Source of the DNA: Ryuthela nishihirai
Taxonomy: Eukaryota > Arthropoda > Arachnida > Araneae > Heptathelidae
DNA length: 64,000 nt
Direction: 5' to 3'
Assembly: GCA_038380435.1 (NCBI GenBank)
Contig: JAWZYU010000011.1
Span: forward strand, 88,140,501-88,204,500
The position numbers were made by a program, and so were the translations under genes. The notes beneath the pieces were generated by a model. The model had not been told where the DNA came from and searched no databases. It was given only the letters and a program-made list of their open reading frames with translations. Below, piece after piece: positions 24,771 to 37,064 of the stretch; positions within the stretch are counted from its first letter, which is position 1, and each line of letters opens with the position of its first letter.

Positions 24771-25690
24771 TGTGATGGTCCATCCATTCACTTTTACTTT
24801 TCCTTAACCAGTTTTACTTTATTTATGTTATATTTATCATTTTGGGGATTATTTTTATTTCTTTTTCTTTTTCTTTTTTTTTTGGGGGGGGGGGGGGACT
24901 GATTACATACAATTCTGTCTTCCGAGCCATAGGAGTAGCACATGCGCAACTTCGACTTTTGATTGTCAGCCATTAATGTGCGCGGGTAGGGCACATTAAT
25001 GGCTGACAATCAAAAGCTCTTGTGTCATAGCTAGCACAGTCGTCAGATTATGAAAATGTTTTCCCGGCATGCAACAGACACATGCCGGATTTGTATGCAG
25101 AATATTATAACTAAGTGAAGTTTTGTCAGAAATAGTAGAGATGTAGAGTTAGTGGAGAGTCAGTATTGTGAGTAGTGTAGTCAAAAATAGTTGAGATGTA
25201 GAATTGGAATTGTTAGTAGATTGTTAGAAGGAGCGGAAATATATTAAATCAGTATGTGTTGTGAACATACTATTTAAACAGCACTTATAGAAAGAGTTGT
25301 TAGTAGAGATTTAGATAGATGTGAGTTTTTAGTACTCCAACTTTTGTATTCATCAATTGAGGGTGAGTTTTTGAATTTTTTTGGAAATAAACTTTGTTTT
25401 AGAAACTTTTGAATTTTTGCTATTTTTCTCTTGAGCAACGTAAGTTGATTTTTTGATTAGATTTAAACTTTAATTAAACTTGACAATTCTTTTTGAATTC
25501 TTACTTGATAAGTAACTGTAGATAAATATCTAACAAACCCTATTTCAACTTTAATTGGCAAGTTAAAATTGCTTGGCGTCCAACAAAGCTATCCGAAATT
25601 TTGAATAAATTTGGATCAAAGAAAAGGTCCAACTTGAAAAGTTAATAATCTTTGGAGCGTTACATAAGGATTGATGAATTGTCGCATTAA
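24771..25690 (+). repeat. Gypsy LTR with leader, plus strand
   Basis: It starts TGTGATGGTCC and continues through the LTR to a leader with TTGGCGTCCAACAA near 25575, then sequence equivalent to the first gag codons (TTGGATCAAAGAAAAGG). It carries a G14 tract (24884-24897) and a perfect 26 bp palindrome (24956-25016). No gag body follows. Confidence 0.75.
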
Positions 25691-26559
25691 ATGTCGCATG
25701 TCAATTTAAGCATGACTTAACTCTATTTAAAATGCAGTTAATAAAAACAAATATACTATTGTATTAGCTATGTAATCACCCTTAATTGCAACTATTGAAA
25801 GTTATACCATCGTTAATCCCCTGTTTGTCTCACGTTATTTGGACTTTCCATACTCAAGGACTTGAAACTTCTTCATTGTGCAAAATCCATCTCAATCTAC
25901 AAAGTAACTTAATACATATTGAAACTGTAGTAATTTTTGAAATAATGTAAAGGTTTGTTTGAAAAAAAATTCTAAATAAATTTTGAGAATGTTTTTGCTT
26001 AGTAAAATAGATGTATAAATTACCCACAATCTAATTTTGAATGAAATATAAACTTTTGATTTACAGCACTAGTTTCTTCAGTTCGCATTGTGTATGTTCT
26101 CCCAGTAGCAGTGCATGGTTAAACTTCAAACATTTGTCCTGTGTGCTAATAAGGTATCGGTTTTGTTTTTAACAATTAGATAGACCAAGGGGAAGTGTAA
26201 GAATTTGTCCCCAGTTTTGTTTTGTTCAACAGTTCTGTCAACTGCTACATGGCAGTTAACAGTGGATAAAACAAGGCCTCCAGAGAATCCTCTTGCAGAA
26301 GGGATTTGTAACCATCATTATTTTCTGTGATAGCACTAGCAATTACTAAAGCACATACTGTATTTTTATAACATATTCATCAGCTGATGGACAATATGGG
26401 GACGAAACATAAATGGGAATCCTACTAACATGAGAAGAAACTTTTATTACTGCTATTACTTATTGCACTTTAAGTAATTACTTAATAAAATCCCTGAGTT
26501 TCATAGTGTAGGTTGAATGGTTCCTCACAATCCTTCTATGATATCCACCAATCCATATG
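25691..26559. other. No recognisable feature
   Basis: AT-rich unique-looking sequence. I see no coding region or repeat. Confidence 0.4.
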
Positions 26560-26630
26560 CAAGAGATCCATGTCCTGTGCATATTAAAGGGAAAGCCATA
26601 CCCTGTGCAAGTTACAGAAATGCTGGATTT
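26560..26630 (+). mobile_element. Possible SINE family A fragment
   Basis: Two short words typical of the SINE body (CCTGTGCATATTAAAG and GCCATACCCTGTGCA) occur here in an odd order, so this may be a scrambled remnant. Confidence 0.35.
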
Positions 26631-26774
26631 AGCTGCTTTCCTCCTTTTTTATTAGTAGATAATAGGTATATACATTTAACGCTTCCAGTATCCAGCTTGA
26701 AAAACATTTCATCCAAAGGCCCATCTATTTTCTCCCTCTTCTCGACCAAAAAAATTTAACTTTAGAACTTTTTT

Positions 26775-27863
26775 TGCCATATAACTAACCAAACCACCAA
26801 ACGTTTGCACTGGCAACTGTGAAAAACTGGAACATTCGATGCAAACATGCATATGGCAGTGGTCAGGAGAGAACCCTGACATGGAAGAAAAATCCTATGG
26901 TGGATTGAGGATAATCCAGGCACAAGCATGCGAGGTGTTGCTCTTAGCCTCTGTGTGAACCACACCCTCGTGTGGAGAATGTTGCACGAGCAGCAATTAC
27001 ATCTGTTTCATCATCAGAGAGTCCAGACATTACAACCTCAGGACTACCCTCTTCGTGTGGAATTCGTGCCCTGGTTTCTGCAGCAGACCGCAGTGCAACC
27101 TGATTTGCCGGCTCATGTGCTCTTCTCAGATGAGGCCTCTTTCACATGTGAGGGTGTGTTTAATGTGCACAATTCTCACATTTGGGCGCATGAAAATCCA
27201 CATGCCACAATGGCACATGGTCATCAATAACGATTCGTAGTCAATGTATGGGCAGGTATCATCCATGACATTTTGATTGGGCCATACCTGCTGCCTCCCT
27301 GACTCAATGGGCAGAGTTATCAGGTATTTCTTGAAGAAATGTTGCTGGAACTTCTGGAAGATGTTCCTGCAGCTATTCACAGATGAATGTGGTTTCAACA
27401 TGGTGAGGTGCCTGCACACTTCAGCAATGATGTGCGGGATTATCTGAACACCACTTTTGGACCTGTCACCTGGCCACCAAGATCACCCAATTTAACATGT
27501 ATCAATTTCTTCCTCTGGGGACACATGAAGAACCTCGTGTATGAGACTCTCATTGACTCAGATGAAGACCTTGTCGCAAGAATCGTTGTCGCCGTTACAA
27601 TTGTTTGCAAAATTCTGGGAATCTTTCAACATGTATGGCAATCAATACTTTGACGCTGTCATGCATGCAGTGCTGCTGCTGTTTGCAACTTTGAGCACAT
27701 TCTTTAAATAAACATGTTGTTCACACTTGTTTCCATTCATTTATGTACCAGCTTCACCGACATTTCTGTCAGCGGACATACATTCATAGACGAAAAAGGT
27801 TTGTCTTGGTGTTCCCTATCTCCCATTGAAATTTGTAGAGAGAGTTTTGAAACACCCTGTATA
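26775..27863 (+). pseudogene. Mariner-like transposon remnant, transposase
   Basis: Plus-strand frames give most of a transposase related to 1234-2693. A frame at 26928-27230 has a helix-rich segment and FSDEASFTCEGVFNVHNS (catalytic Asp region). A second at 27387-27653 has PPRSPNLTCINFFLWGHMKN, in which the usual catalytic Asp before FFLWG is Asn. The right inverted repeat ends at about 27863 (GAAACACCCTG before TATA). The left end is missing. The Asn and the frame breaks make it inactive. Confidence 0.8.
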
Positions 27864-28002
27864 TATAAGAAAATTTTCAAATGGCAATTTTTATTTTTTT
27901 TAAAATCGAATTTTTTTGTTGTACTAAAATTGGATACAGATGTCTTCGACTTCTCTTTTTGAATTCTATTAATGTATACATATGACCTGAACACGGGGAG
28001 GG

Positions 28003-28470
28003 TTAAAGACTAAAATTAGGTTATATAATAGTTTGGTCCTTTCTAAAGTTCGTTATGGTCATGAAACTTGGACCCTTTGTAAGCAAGATAACAGGAAACT
28101 TGATGCCTTTGATTATAGATGGTTACGCAGTATTGTGTTAGCAGGTACTTTAACTCTAAGTTAATGAGGTTAGGTGAAGGAGTCTGCAACCACCTCTGAG
28201 CAGCATATTATACAGAGAGATGCAGCATGGTATGACCATACTGCCCATATGCATAACTAGTTTAGTGGATAGAGTTATGAACAATGTGCCTAAAGTCCAT
28301 AGAAAAATACGGTATACCTAGGATGCAGTGGGTAGACAATGTCAAAGAAGACCTTGTTAGAATTGGCTCACAGTGGTCAAAAACAGTTGCTATAGCTCAG
28401 GACAGACATGTTTGGAAAACTAAATTGCACAGTCTGGTTGGTCCTCTGTTTCCCATGGCTGCTTGAAAAT
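28003..28470 (+). pseudogene. RTE-like LINE, 3' fragment
   Basis: It matches about 18945-19300 of the larger LINE, starting at AAGACTAAAATTAG. It continues further, showing the ORF end (RIGSQWSKTVAIAQDRHVW) and the CCATGGCTGCTTGA segment just before the 3' end. It therefore shows what the SINE-disrupted copy lost. It is frameshifted several times. Confidence 0.75.
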
Positions 28471-29306
28471 TATTTGTGTATGTTTAGAGCCACAAAGACT
28501 TTTTTCACATCCCTTGTTACTTTTCTGCTTCTTTCTGCACTTAGTTTCTACCAAGTCTTGGAATGCTTTTTCATGCAGATTAATGAATCCATAAAGAACT
28601 GAGTTCTTTTATTACTTTTTCTTAGTTGTCACCTTCATCTGAAAGGTTCTCAATAAGTTTCAGTTCCTTGTTAAGCTGCGTTGATTACTCATTGCTCGTC
28701 TACTCATGTTCTTTTATCTAGTTTTTCTATCATCTACATTCACTTCTTCAAATCATGCTTCTTTTGCCAAGTGAAACTTTTGAAATTGTAGTAGTCCATC
28801 TGGGAGAAGTGAAAACGAATATTGAATTAGCCCCAGTTCAGACCCTTGAATCTGAGCATTAAAATTTAACTAATTTCATCTTTCTAATGTAATTAGGTCT
28901 AGAGATACTGTTTCTTGAATAAAAGGTAATTGAGAGCAATTTGCTAGTTTTTGCATTTTTCGAATTTTTTTCTCATAATACATTTGCCATAAAAAGCTGA
29001 AATTTAGGGTATAAGAGTTTTCCAACAAGTAGAACAAATATACTAAATTTAATTAAAATCAAAAAACTTTTTTTTTAATGTTGATTTGGCATTTAATAAT
29101 TATTTACTGTGAGTTTTCTGCAACACATTGCAATTCTTGTTAATTAATCATCATCCACTCCCTAGAAATTTGCACTGATATTTACCCACTTTTCACCCTC
29201 TATATTTATTTAACCTTATGCTTAATATGTGTTTATAATTTTGTTATATATATGTTTTTTGTTAGTAATTCTGTATGCTGTATGATTTTTTTCTATCAAA
29301 TTTCAG
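28471..29306. other. Sequence upstream of the VPS18 exon, probably intronic
   Basis: AT-rich with no coding signal. The last bases (TTTTTTTCTATCAAATTTCAG) form a good pyrimidine tract and acceptor for the exon that follows. Confidence 0.5.
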
Positions 29307-29365
29307 TCTGAGCTTGATGATTTGGTGGCATCTGAATGTCTCTTCTGTGGTGATATTATGATCAG
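29307..29365 (+). CDS. VPS18: VPS18 penultimate exon (partial gene)
   Basis: A 59 nt exon with an AG acceptor after a pyrimidine tract and a GT donor at 29366. It encodes SELDDLVASECLFCGDIMI plus two bases of a split codon. From knowledge of the family, this is the last part of the VPS18 RING-type zinc domain, with the C-x2-C pair ECxxCGxxMIR. VPS18 is a core subunit of the HOPS and CORVET tethering complexes at endosomes and lysosomes. The split codon joins in frame to 36689. Earlier exons, which hold most of a protein of nearly 1000 residues, were not found in the window. Confidence 0.8.
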
Positions 29366-31074
29366 GTTTGTGCAATTAAATTTTTTTCTTTATATCGCAA
29401 TAATTGTTTATCATTGTTCATATACAAAGTAAATTTGTATAACTGCTCTTGATATTAAATAAAAAGTTCATAATTCCAGTTATCAGTGACATATCCTGGA
29501 GATACAACAAGACATGCAAGAAAAAGCATGCTAACTTCAGTATACCACATACCTGAAACAGCTGTACCAGCATTAGTTACAAGTTCTCGTTCCAGAAGTT
29601 GGAACAGAATACAATAGTATATTGCCAATTTCAAGGTTATGTTCCTGAGATTGCCACAAACAGCAAAACCATCAAGAACTAAAGGCTTTTGGTAAATGTG
29701 AGTTAAGTACATATTGTTACAACAGATGAATGAGCAATAATGAAACCGTGGTGTGATGTATCGTCTTGTCTTGATGCTCACATGAACTACAACATGAGAA
29801 TTACATAACTAACCACTATGAATGAACAACTTAAAATATAATAAAGAATATGTTGTTGTAATTAGGAAGATTTTGTGTGAAGGAAAATGTAGTTTGTTTT
29901 AGTCTGTGCAGTGTAAATGTTTTTATTTGTGTTCGTGGGAGGTTAAATAAGTTTATTAGTGTTGATCCTGTTAGCAGACTGGTAAGAAAAAGAAGGGTGC
30001 TTAGGACAATTAAAGATGTGGCTGAGGAGGTTATATGTTAGTCGAACAAGCAGAACTAATCTCAACTTCTCTGTAAGAAGGTTTATCAATTGATGCATAG
30101 TTATATTTCATTTGTTTCGGAATTGGTAAGGTTATTCTTTATAGATTGCAGGTTTGTTCACAGATATGATTGTGCCACTTATCGACTATTGCGAAAAAAC
30201 TTATTTTTTCTTTATAGGAATACAAAAAGGTGCTTGTGTAGGGTAAAAAAGGTGATTTCTTCTGAAGGTTTATTTTTATATTGATGAAGATTTGTGTTGG
30301 TTGACTTTAGTTTATATATATGTTTTTATTCATGCTTTTGTAATAGATTACATTATTTTAAAATTATAATTGTTAAATACTATTTTTGAACTCACGCTCA
30401 GTTTCCATCCGTTTAATTTATAACAGTATTTTAAATGCATTAGAATAGGACATGTGAAATCCTTGCATACTTTTCACAGTGAAATTCGAAATCTTCGGGA
30501 ACCTTTTTTAAAAAATAAAAATGCTGTTTGTGTCAAGCTCCAGAGAAACTCTGTGTAATAAATATTTCTTTCAACACCTATCCTTCTACTGCACTCAAAT
30601 TATTTTAAGCTTTGATTAAAAAAATTTCATTATTAACATTATTGTTTAAGAATATGCTGAGCAGAAGCGATTGTTGGATTTCATAAATATCATATCTTTT
30701 TTCTATATATTATTTATATATAATTTTGACTTAACAGATAATATGAAGCACCTTCCCTATGCACCAAATACCCACCATGTCCAGTGGCAAAGTGTGACTT
30801 TTTGAACAGGGGAACCAATTACCAAAAGCATTGCCCATATTACAATAGAACTCTGTTCCAGTACTTTTATTTCCAAATCATTAAATCAGAACACCTTTTC
30901 AGTACTTATTTCCAAATCATTGAAACAACATTGTTCTGATATTTGCTGCTTCTATTTCATAGATTGGAATGCATTCCAGTTCTTGAAGCATTGAGTTTGA
31001 GTGTTGTTTTTGAAGCACTGAGTGCAGATAGTTCTATATATATTTTTAAAGAAACTTTTTCTGCAATATTAAAA
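29366..31074. other. VPS18 intron, unassigned part
   Basis: AT-rich intronic sequence. A minus-strand frame at 29781-29455 (108 aa) shows no motif I recognise and could be chance. No repeat was identified. Confidence 0.5.
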
Positions 31075-31272
31075 AAAATGCCCATTCAAACAGCTGTTTG
31101 CCACAGAGCGTCTGACAGGAGCATGTCAGTTTATACACCATAGTGAAATAGGTCTGTTAGGATGGCTGGACTGCAGCAGAAAGACAACACAAAGATCCAT
31201 GCCTTACCTGGGGCTCGAGCCCAGGTCCCCTCTGATCAGTAGCCAAGCACACTAACCACTCGATCATTGGAC
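31075..31272 (-). mobile_element. SINE family B copy
   Basis: On the minus strand it begins with a tRNA-like head (GAGTGGTTAGTGTGCTTGG, then GGGCTCGAGCCCC). It continues through a body ending CTGTGGCAAACAGCTG. It matches 52335-52542 and 45113-45310. It is more diverged than those two. Confidence 0.8.
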
Positions 31273-31299
31273 TGCTATTAGCATTATATATAAATATAT

Positions 31300-31800
31300 A
31301 CAATGAGTTGGCTTTGCATTAGTAGTAACACCTACCTAATACTTGTGAGGCCATCTTTTACCCATTATGTAGCCCATAAAATGTTGGGGCATGGACTCCA
31401 CAAGGTGTTTCAAAGTGTCCCGTAATAGTGCTACCTATGCATTCCACAGTGTGTCCTGTAATACCTTCACATTGCCAAGTGAAGGGTCAGAGCATTGAGT
31501 TGCCGTTTCTGGTAGGTCCCAAACATGCTCAGTTGGTCCAGTGAGTTGGGCAGCCATGGGTTGACAGAGAATTCATTGTCGTGTTCCTGAAATCAGTTTG
31601 CGACTTGCTGGGCTGTGTGACACAGTGTGTTATCTTGTTGATAGATGCCAGAGTTATCTGGTACACTGTCATCACGAAGGAGAGTATTTGGTCAGCAACA
31701 ATAGAAAGATAGGCAGTTATGTCAAGCCACTGATTCACTGTGATCAGTGGACCCAGGGCATACCATGGATGAAGAAATCAAATGTGAAAAAGAAAATGTT
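31300..31800 (-). pseudogene. Tc1-type transposase remnant
   Basis: A minus-strand frame at 31738-31529 reads ITAYLSIVADQILSFVMTVY, the stretch that precedes the second catalytic Asp in Tc1 transposases. A degraded DNxxxxCV segment follows. No ends could be placed. It belongs to a different subfamily from 141-757. Confidence 0.65.
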
Positions 31801-32119
31801 TCATGAAGGAGAAGGAAAACAGCATTCCAACCCCTATTTAGAGGTTTTTATCCAAAAAAGATAATACTGGAGCTTTGACAACATCAATGTACCGAAAGCC
31901 TATCTATATAGGAATTTCATATGTGTCGATCATGTCCCCCCCTCCCCATTGATGGGTGTACAAAATTTCAGCTTTCTATTCTCTCACTGCATCATCAGAC
32001 AGGTTTCTGCTTAAAACAGAAATTTAAAACGTTCAATCCAGTGCTGCATCTTATGGTTTCCACCCAAAAACAGTAGAATAGCTAATCAATAAATATAGAA
32101 ACGATGACAGAAGAGATTT
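31801..32119. other. VPS18 intron, unassigned
   Basis: No feature recognised. Confidence 0.4.
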
Positions 32120-32218
32120 GGCTCTCCTCCCAATCACCAACTCTGAGCCAGCACCTGGCGATTTAGCCCATTGTGTGCAAAAAAAGTACTGCTCAGAAGT
32201 AAAACAACCCAACCTAGG
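32120..32218 (+). mobile_element. SINE family A, 3' fragment
   Basis: About 100 bp matching the SINE 3' end: GATTTAGCCCATTGTGTGCA, then CTGCTCAGAAGTAAAACAAC and CCAACC. Confidence 0.7.
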
Positions 32219-33235
32219 TAATGAATGGCATTCCAATCTAATAATTTGGAAATGCAAGTACCGGAACTATGTTTCAGTTCAGTGATTTACGAAACAAATA
32301 GCATTCTAATGTAATTTGAGCAGTGCTTTTGGTAGTCGCTTCTCCTATTCAAAAAGTCGCACTTCAGTGCTGATTTGTGTTTTTTCCGAGTTGAAATGTG
32401 CATTTTTCGGCTGTATCTCGATTCATATTATTTTCTTTTTCAAAGCATTGATACCTGAATAAGTCAAAAAATAATTTTTTTAACATTTTTAGTAATCACA
32501 AATATTCAGCAATGTCAAAAAAATAGATGTTTCAGAATAAATCTGCTTTGAGATTGTGAACAACATAAAATTCCAGCTCCTCCTCCTAAGAACTTCGAAA
32601 GCAAACTTTCAAGCTATTTAAATAATTTTGGGTTGCAAGAGGGTAGAAGACCAATTTCATTCTTATATATTCTCATGACCAGGTACATATCCAAGGAGGT
32701 GTGCTTGGGGGGGGGGGGGGGGGTGCTAAAGCACCCTCATAACTATTTGAAAGCTCAAAATTAAAAACTGATAAAACTATTTACAAGCATAGTTCAAAGC
32801 CTTGGGGAAAATGACATGTTAAGCGAATTAAATAAAAAGATACTAAAGCACTTGCAAATTGACAGTGCAGGGGCATAGTGAAGGGACTATGCTTTGGAGG
32901 GAAATAACGAAAATTATGCCAACTGAGAATATAATTACTTATACATATATTTAATCATGTCTCTATTACAACAGCATAAATTATTAATGTAATAGTAAAA
33001 TATAAGAATTAATTTATATAAATTTATTATCGTTAATAATTTAACTTTCATAATTATTAATATTTTAATTAATATCAAGTTTAATAATTTGATATAAATT
33101 TTATTTTTATTATACAGACATCCTTTGATGTGTGAAGCCTGAATTTAAGAATTTTTGCTAATATAAAACTCAATAAATTTATAAAATTCTAAATTAAAAA
33201 GCCAAAAATCTGTTATAGCAGAGTTTTTATTCAGA
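32219..33235. other. VPS18 intron, unassigned, with G17 tract
   Basis: AT-rich sequence with a run of 17 G at 32707-32723 and very AT-rich sequence at 32940-33120. No coding signal. Confidence 0.5.
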
Positions 33236-34500
33236 ATTACACTGCTCGACATTGAAAGTGCCCCACTCAGAAGGACATGTCGTACAAACATGCAAATAGA
33301 AGGGTGAGTGTGCACAGTTGAGATATGCAAATGATGATAATCTGGAGCTAATGACCTGTGTGGCTCAAGTGATAAAGGTGCAAGAAGGAACAGGGATGGT
33401 ATTGTGTTTATGCAGGTGGAAGTCATGCGAATGGTTGAGATTAGGTGGTTCCACTTGGAAATTGTTCATCAAAATCTGAAAATGCCTGGTACACGCCATC
33501 AGCAGGTTTATCGTCATTTGGATGATTTTAAGAGAGGAAGAATTATAGACCTGTGTAAAGCTGGATGGACTACATGTCTTGTCACTGCCCATGTTCATTG
33601 GGATTCATGAGCTGTTGGCAACAGTGGCGAAATGAAGGTTCTAGTGTGCGTTGCAGAGGGAGTGGTGCCATCTGACAGACGTCAGCATGGCTTGATAGAC
33701 GCATTGTTCATCACAGAACACTGCAGGCAATATTTGGCAGGCCGCGTCAGCAATATGGACGTCCCCATAACAACCTGAACAGTAAACTAAAGGTTGCATG
33801 AGGTACACCTGCACTCTAGGCAACTGTTACGTTGACTGCAAATCATCGCAGCGTGCGTCTGGCTTGGTGCTGAAGTCATGCAAACTGGGGTCACGAGTGG
33901 AACACTGTTGTGTTTAGTGATGAATCCTGTTTCTGTCTGGGTGTTGACGATCGACAGGTCCGTGTATGATAACAACCTGGCGAGAGGATGAATCCAGCTT
34001 TTTTTCACGACCTGCACACTGCCTGTCATCCAGGCATAATGGTATAAGGTGCTGTTGGATATGACAGCAGATCGGCTCTTGTCCACATCATGGGAACACT
34101 GCAGCTGCACTATATGTTAGCATGGTTCTGCAGCTCATTTCATTACCCTTCCTGGGAGGCATGCAGCAGCCCATTTTCCATTACAATAAAAATGTACACA
34201 CTGTACTAGGGTCTCCTGACAATGCAACATGTTCAAGTATTGCCATGGCCAACATGATCTCGTTTTATCCCCAATAGAAAATCTATGGGACTACATTAGA
34301 CAATGTGTGCAATCCTCTCACTGGCTGGCACGGAATCTCGATGAATTATGGGACATTTAATTATGGATTCCTCAGGACATGATTTCTGACTTGTCCACTT
34401 TTCACTTGAACAACCCCTTTACTATTCTCTATATATTAAATGTGAGATTCACAATAGTACATAATCAAATTTTTTCCACATTAGGCAAATAAATGACATT
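33236..34500 (+). pseudogene. Tc1-type transposon remnant, strongly decayed
   Basis: Plus-strand pieces of a Tc1 transposase: an N-terminal helix-turn-helix-like segment near 33515-33600 (FKRGRIIDLCKAG), scattered catalytic-domain words (VMNPVSVWVLT near 33918) and a C-terminal IENLWDYIRQCVQ near 34275, followed by WIPQDMI. Stops and frameshifts occur throughout. The left end may start near CTGCTCGACATTGAAAG. Confidence 0.65.
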
Positions 34501-34518
34501 TATTAAAGAATATATATA

Positions 34519-36433
34519 CAGGGTAATTTAGTTAATCATGTACAAACTTCTGGGAGTGGTAGGTTGCACAAAGATGAATCAGAATCATATAGCAATGCAG
34601 GGTCGGTAACGGCATCAGCATGTGCTAGTGTATAGAGAGGACATGGATGAAAGAGCAGCACGTAAGTGAACAAAATGCTTTTTATTGATCACAATAGGTA
34701 CATTTGCAAAATGCACAGAGTTCACAGAAGGTGTTCGAAGTTGCGACCACGGGCTGTAACACAGGCCTGACATCAATGGCACATGGAATCATGTACATTC
34801 TGGAAAATTCCTGGCGTGTCTCGGATTTCCAAGGCAGCTATGGTGATGCGTGCGACAAGGTCCTCAGCACTTTCAACGGGGGTGTCGAACACCAGTCCTT
34901 GGATGTAACCCCAGAAGAAGTAATCAAGGCATGATAGGTCCGGCGATCTTGCAGGCCAGTGAACAGGACCACCACGCCCCAGCCACATTTGTCCAAATGT
35001 CACGTTTAAGTGTTGACGAACTTCATGGCTGAAATTGGCGGGGGGGGGGGGGGGCATCGTGCTGGAACCACATTGCATGGCACAGCAACTGAGGGACCTG
35101 TTGCTCATCCAAAAGTTCTGGCAAGATGTCCTCCAGAAATATCCGGTAATTCCTTCCATCCAGATGAACAGGCATGAGGTTTGGGCCTATTAAGCGGTCC
35201 CCGACAATGCCAGAACACACATTTACAGCAAAACGATTTTGTGCTGCATGTGTTCATGTAGCATGGGGGTTCTCCACCGCCCATGCATGCGTATTATGTG
35301 CATTGAAGTTACCTTATCATGTAAAGCATGCCTCTTCTGTGAACAGCACAGAAGCAGGAAATTGGAGTTCTGCCGCACTCTTCTGCAGGTACCATTGCGC
35401 AAATGCAATGCACTGTGGTTACCCGCATCACATTGTTCCTCAGGCTTCAGTGTTTGGACACGCTGCACATGATATGGATGCAATTGGTTATCATGCATAA
35501 CCTCCATACGGTGGATTGGGAAAGACCGACCCGGTGGGCGATTGCTCGAGTACTGGCACTTGGAGTGTCTTCTGTATGACGTAGCACATTCTCCTCATGT
35601 CAGGGGTCCGTGCCCATCGTTCCCGACTCCTGGCAGGTCTCTGGAAGGAACCAGTGTCACATAACCTCTGATGCAGCCGTGCAAACATCTGATGGTTGGG
35701 AGGGGCGGGGGTGGCTCAGTCGGTAGCACGCCAGACTCGTAATCTGTAGTTCCCAGGTTCGAGTCCCAGCTGGGTCAGCGTTGAGATTTATCTCCGCAAA
35801 ATTCCCCGCCATGCCCACGGTCAGTAGGGTACACCGATGGGCTTGAAAAGGCCGCCGTCCGTCGGATGGGACGTTAAGCCGTGGCCCCGTGTGCGGGAGA
35901 GACATACCCTGTGCACGTTAAAGAACACGCTGGATGGCCTTGATGGGAGGCTACCATCTGTCTCCCAACAGCTGTTCCAGTGGGTCCCTTCCCCCAACCT
36001 TCTCTGAGCCTTCGGGGTCCATGTGACGTGGCCATTTAGCCCATGGTGTGCAAAAAAGTGCCGCTCAGAGGTAAAACAACAACAACAACAACTCTGATGG
36101 TTGGGAGTACGCCTCATCAGGTACTGTTCCTGGTACACGCACACAGCAGCTCACCTGTTGCAGTCCGCAGCCCCATATACGATATGCATATCGGCCAACT
36201 CCGCGTTTGTTTAATCGACCATCCTACTATCTCTGTGGGTGGTTCGCGAATGATGGTTACCTGCGAGGACGTTGTGCAGTCCCGCGGCCGTACAGTGCCA
36301 TTTACCGCGTCGAACAACGCCATCTACTGCGTGAAGATGCCGTTACCAACCCTGCATTGCTATATGATTCCGATTTGACTTTGTGCAACCTACCCCTCCC
36401 AGAAGTTTGTACACGCTTAACTGAATCACCCTG
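34519..36433 (-). mobile_element. Mariner-like transposon with ~100 bp terminal inverted repeats, SINE inside
   Basis: The element begins CAGGGTAATT at 34519 and ends AATCACCCTG at 36433, each end next to TA. The two ends are about 100 bp inverted repeats that differ at scattered sites. Minus-strand frames encode a transposase. The first catalytic region near 35390-35330 is degraded and frameshifted. A piece at 35159-34773 has GRGGPVHWPARSPDLSCLDY and FFWGYIQGLVFDTP. A G15 tract at 35040-35054 interrupts the coding sequence. The family A SINE at 35703-36092 is inserted in the N-terminal part. Confidence 0.85.
35703..36092 (+). mobile_element. SINE family A, complete, with 15 bp target duplication
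   Basis: Flanked by TCTGATGGTTGGGAG at 35688-35702 and 36093-36107, an exact direct repeat. The head has the internal promoter boxes TGGCTCAGTCGG and GGTTCGAGTCCC. The tail ends in AAC repeats. Insertion into the mariner-like element shows this SINE is the younger of the two. Confidence 0.92.
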
Positions 36434-36688
36434 TATAATCAAATCTGTGATCAAAAGTGTCTCTTGTAGAAGGAGAGTTTGAGATTTCGAGGAAGCTAAA
36501 TTGCACTTTTATGCACGGTATATTTAGAAAGTTAAAGAAAGTTATATTTTTCAATACTGAATATTTTTCACTGTGGTATGGAATGTACGCTTTTTATTTG
36601 TTACTTGATGTTTTTTTATTTAACAAAGTGAGCATATTTAATTGTGTTTTAATATTAAATTTTGTTCATTTTGAATTTTTTTCCCCAG

Positions 36689-36752
36689 GAGCATTGATGT
36701 ACCATTTATAAGCTATGAGCAATATCCGTCAGTTATGCGAAGTTGGGAGTGA
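36689..36752 (+). CDS. VPS18: VPS18 terminal exon
   Basis: After a pyrimidine-rich acceptor (TTTTTTTCCCCAG) one base completes the Arg codon begun at 29364. The frame then reads SIDVPFISYEQYPSVMRSWE and stops at TGA 36750-36752. The SIDxPFI segment after MIR is the expected C-terminus of VPS18. Splice phase, strand and reading frame all agree with the exon 7.3 kb upstream. Nothing in the two exons suggests inactivation. The intron between them holds at least two SINEs, two Tc1 remnants and a mariner-like element. Confidence 0.82.
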
Positions 36753-36860
36753 TGACTGCCTATTATTGGATTTTGAAATTCGTCAATGTATTATGTATTT
36801 CTAGATCTATATATATAGTTCAATATATTTCTGAATAAATTCTGTAAAAAATGAATCATA
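36753..36860 (+). promoter_or_regulatory. VPS18: VPS18 3' UTR with polyadenylation signal
   Basis: An AATAAA hexamer lies at 36834-36839, about 80 nt after the stop codon, in AT-rich sequence. The cleavage site is not determined. Confidence 0.7.
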
Positions 36861-37064
36861 GGATCCTGTTTGATTGCCTTACAATCACCCTGACCGAATA
36901 GTAAAAATCCAAACTAACTCAAACTTTAGTCATTTATTGCAACCATCTTCAGACTTATACAATGGCAAATAATTTTCTCATTAGAAGATTCAAGCACTTA
37001 TCTAGAATATATATGTATATTTTTTTTTTGGGGGGGGGGGGTTCTAAACCTAAGATTTTCTCTC
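36861..37064. other. No recognisable feature
   Basis: Short intergenic stretch with a T/G homopolymer boundary near 37021-37040. Confidence 0.4.

Noticed and set aside
29455..29781. 108 aa minus-strand frame as a host gene
   Set aside because: No recognisable motif, opposite strand to VPS18 and inside its intron; AT-rich sequence can give such a frame by chance.
36207..36482. 91 aa plus-strand frame
   Set aside because: It is antisense to the mariner-like element and its inverted repeat.
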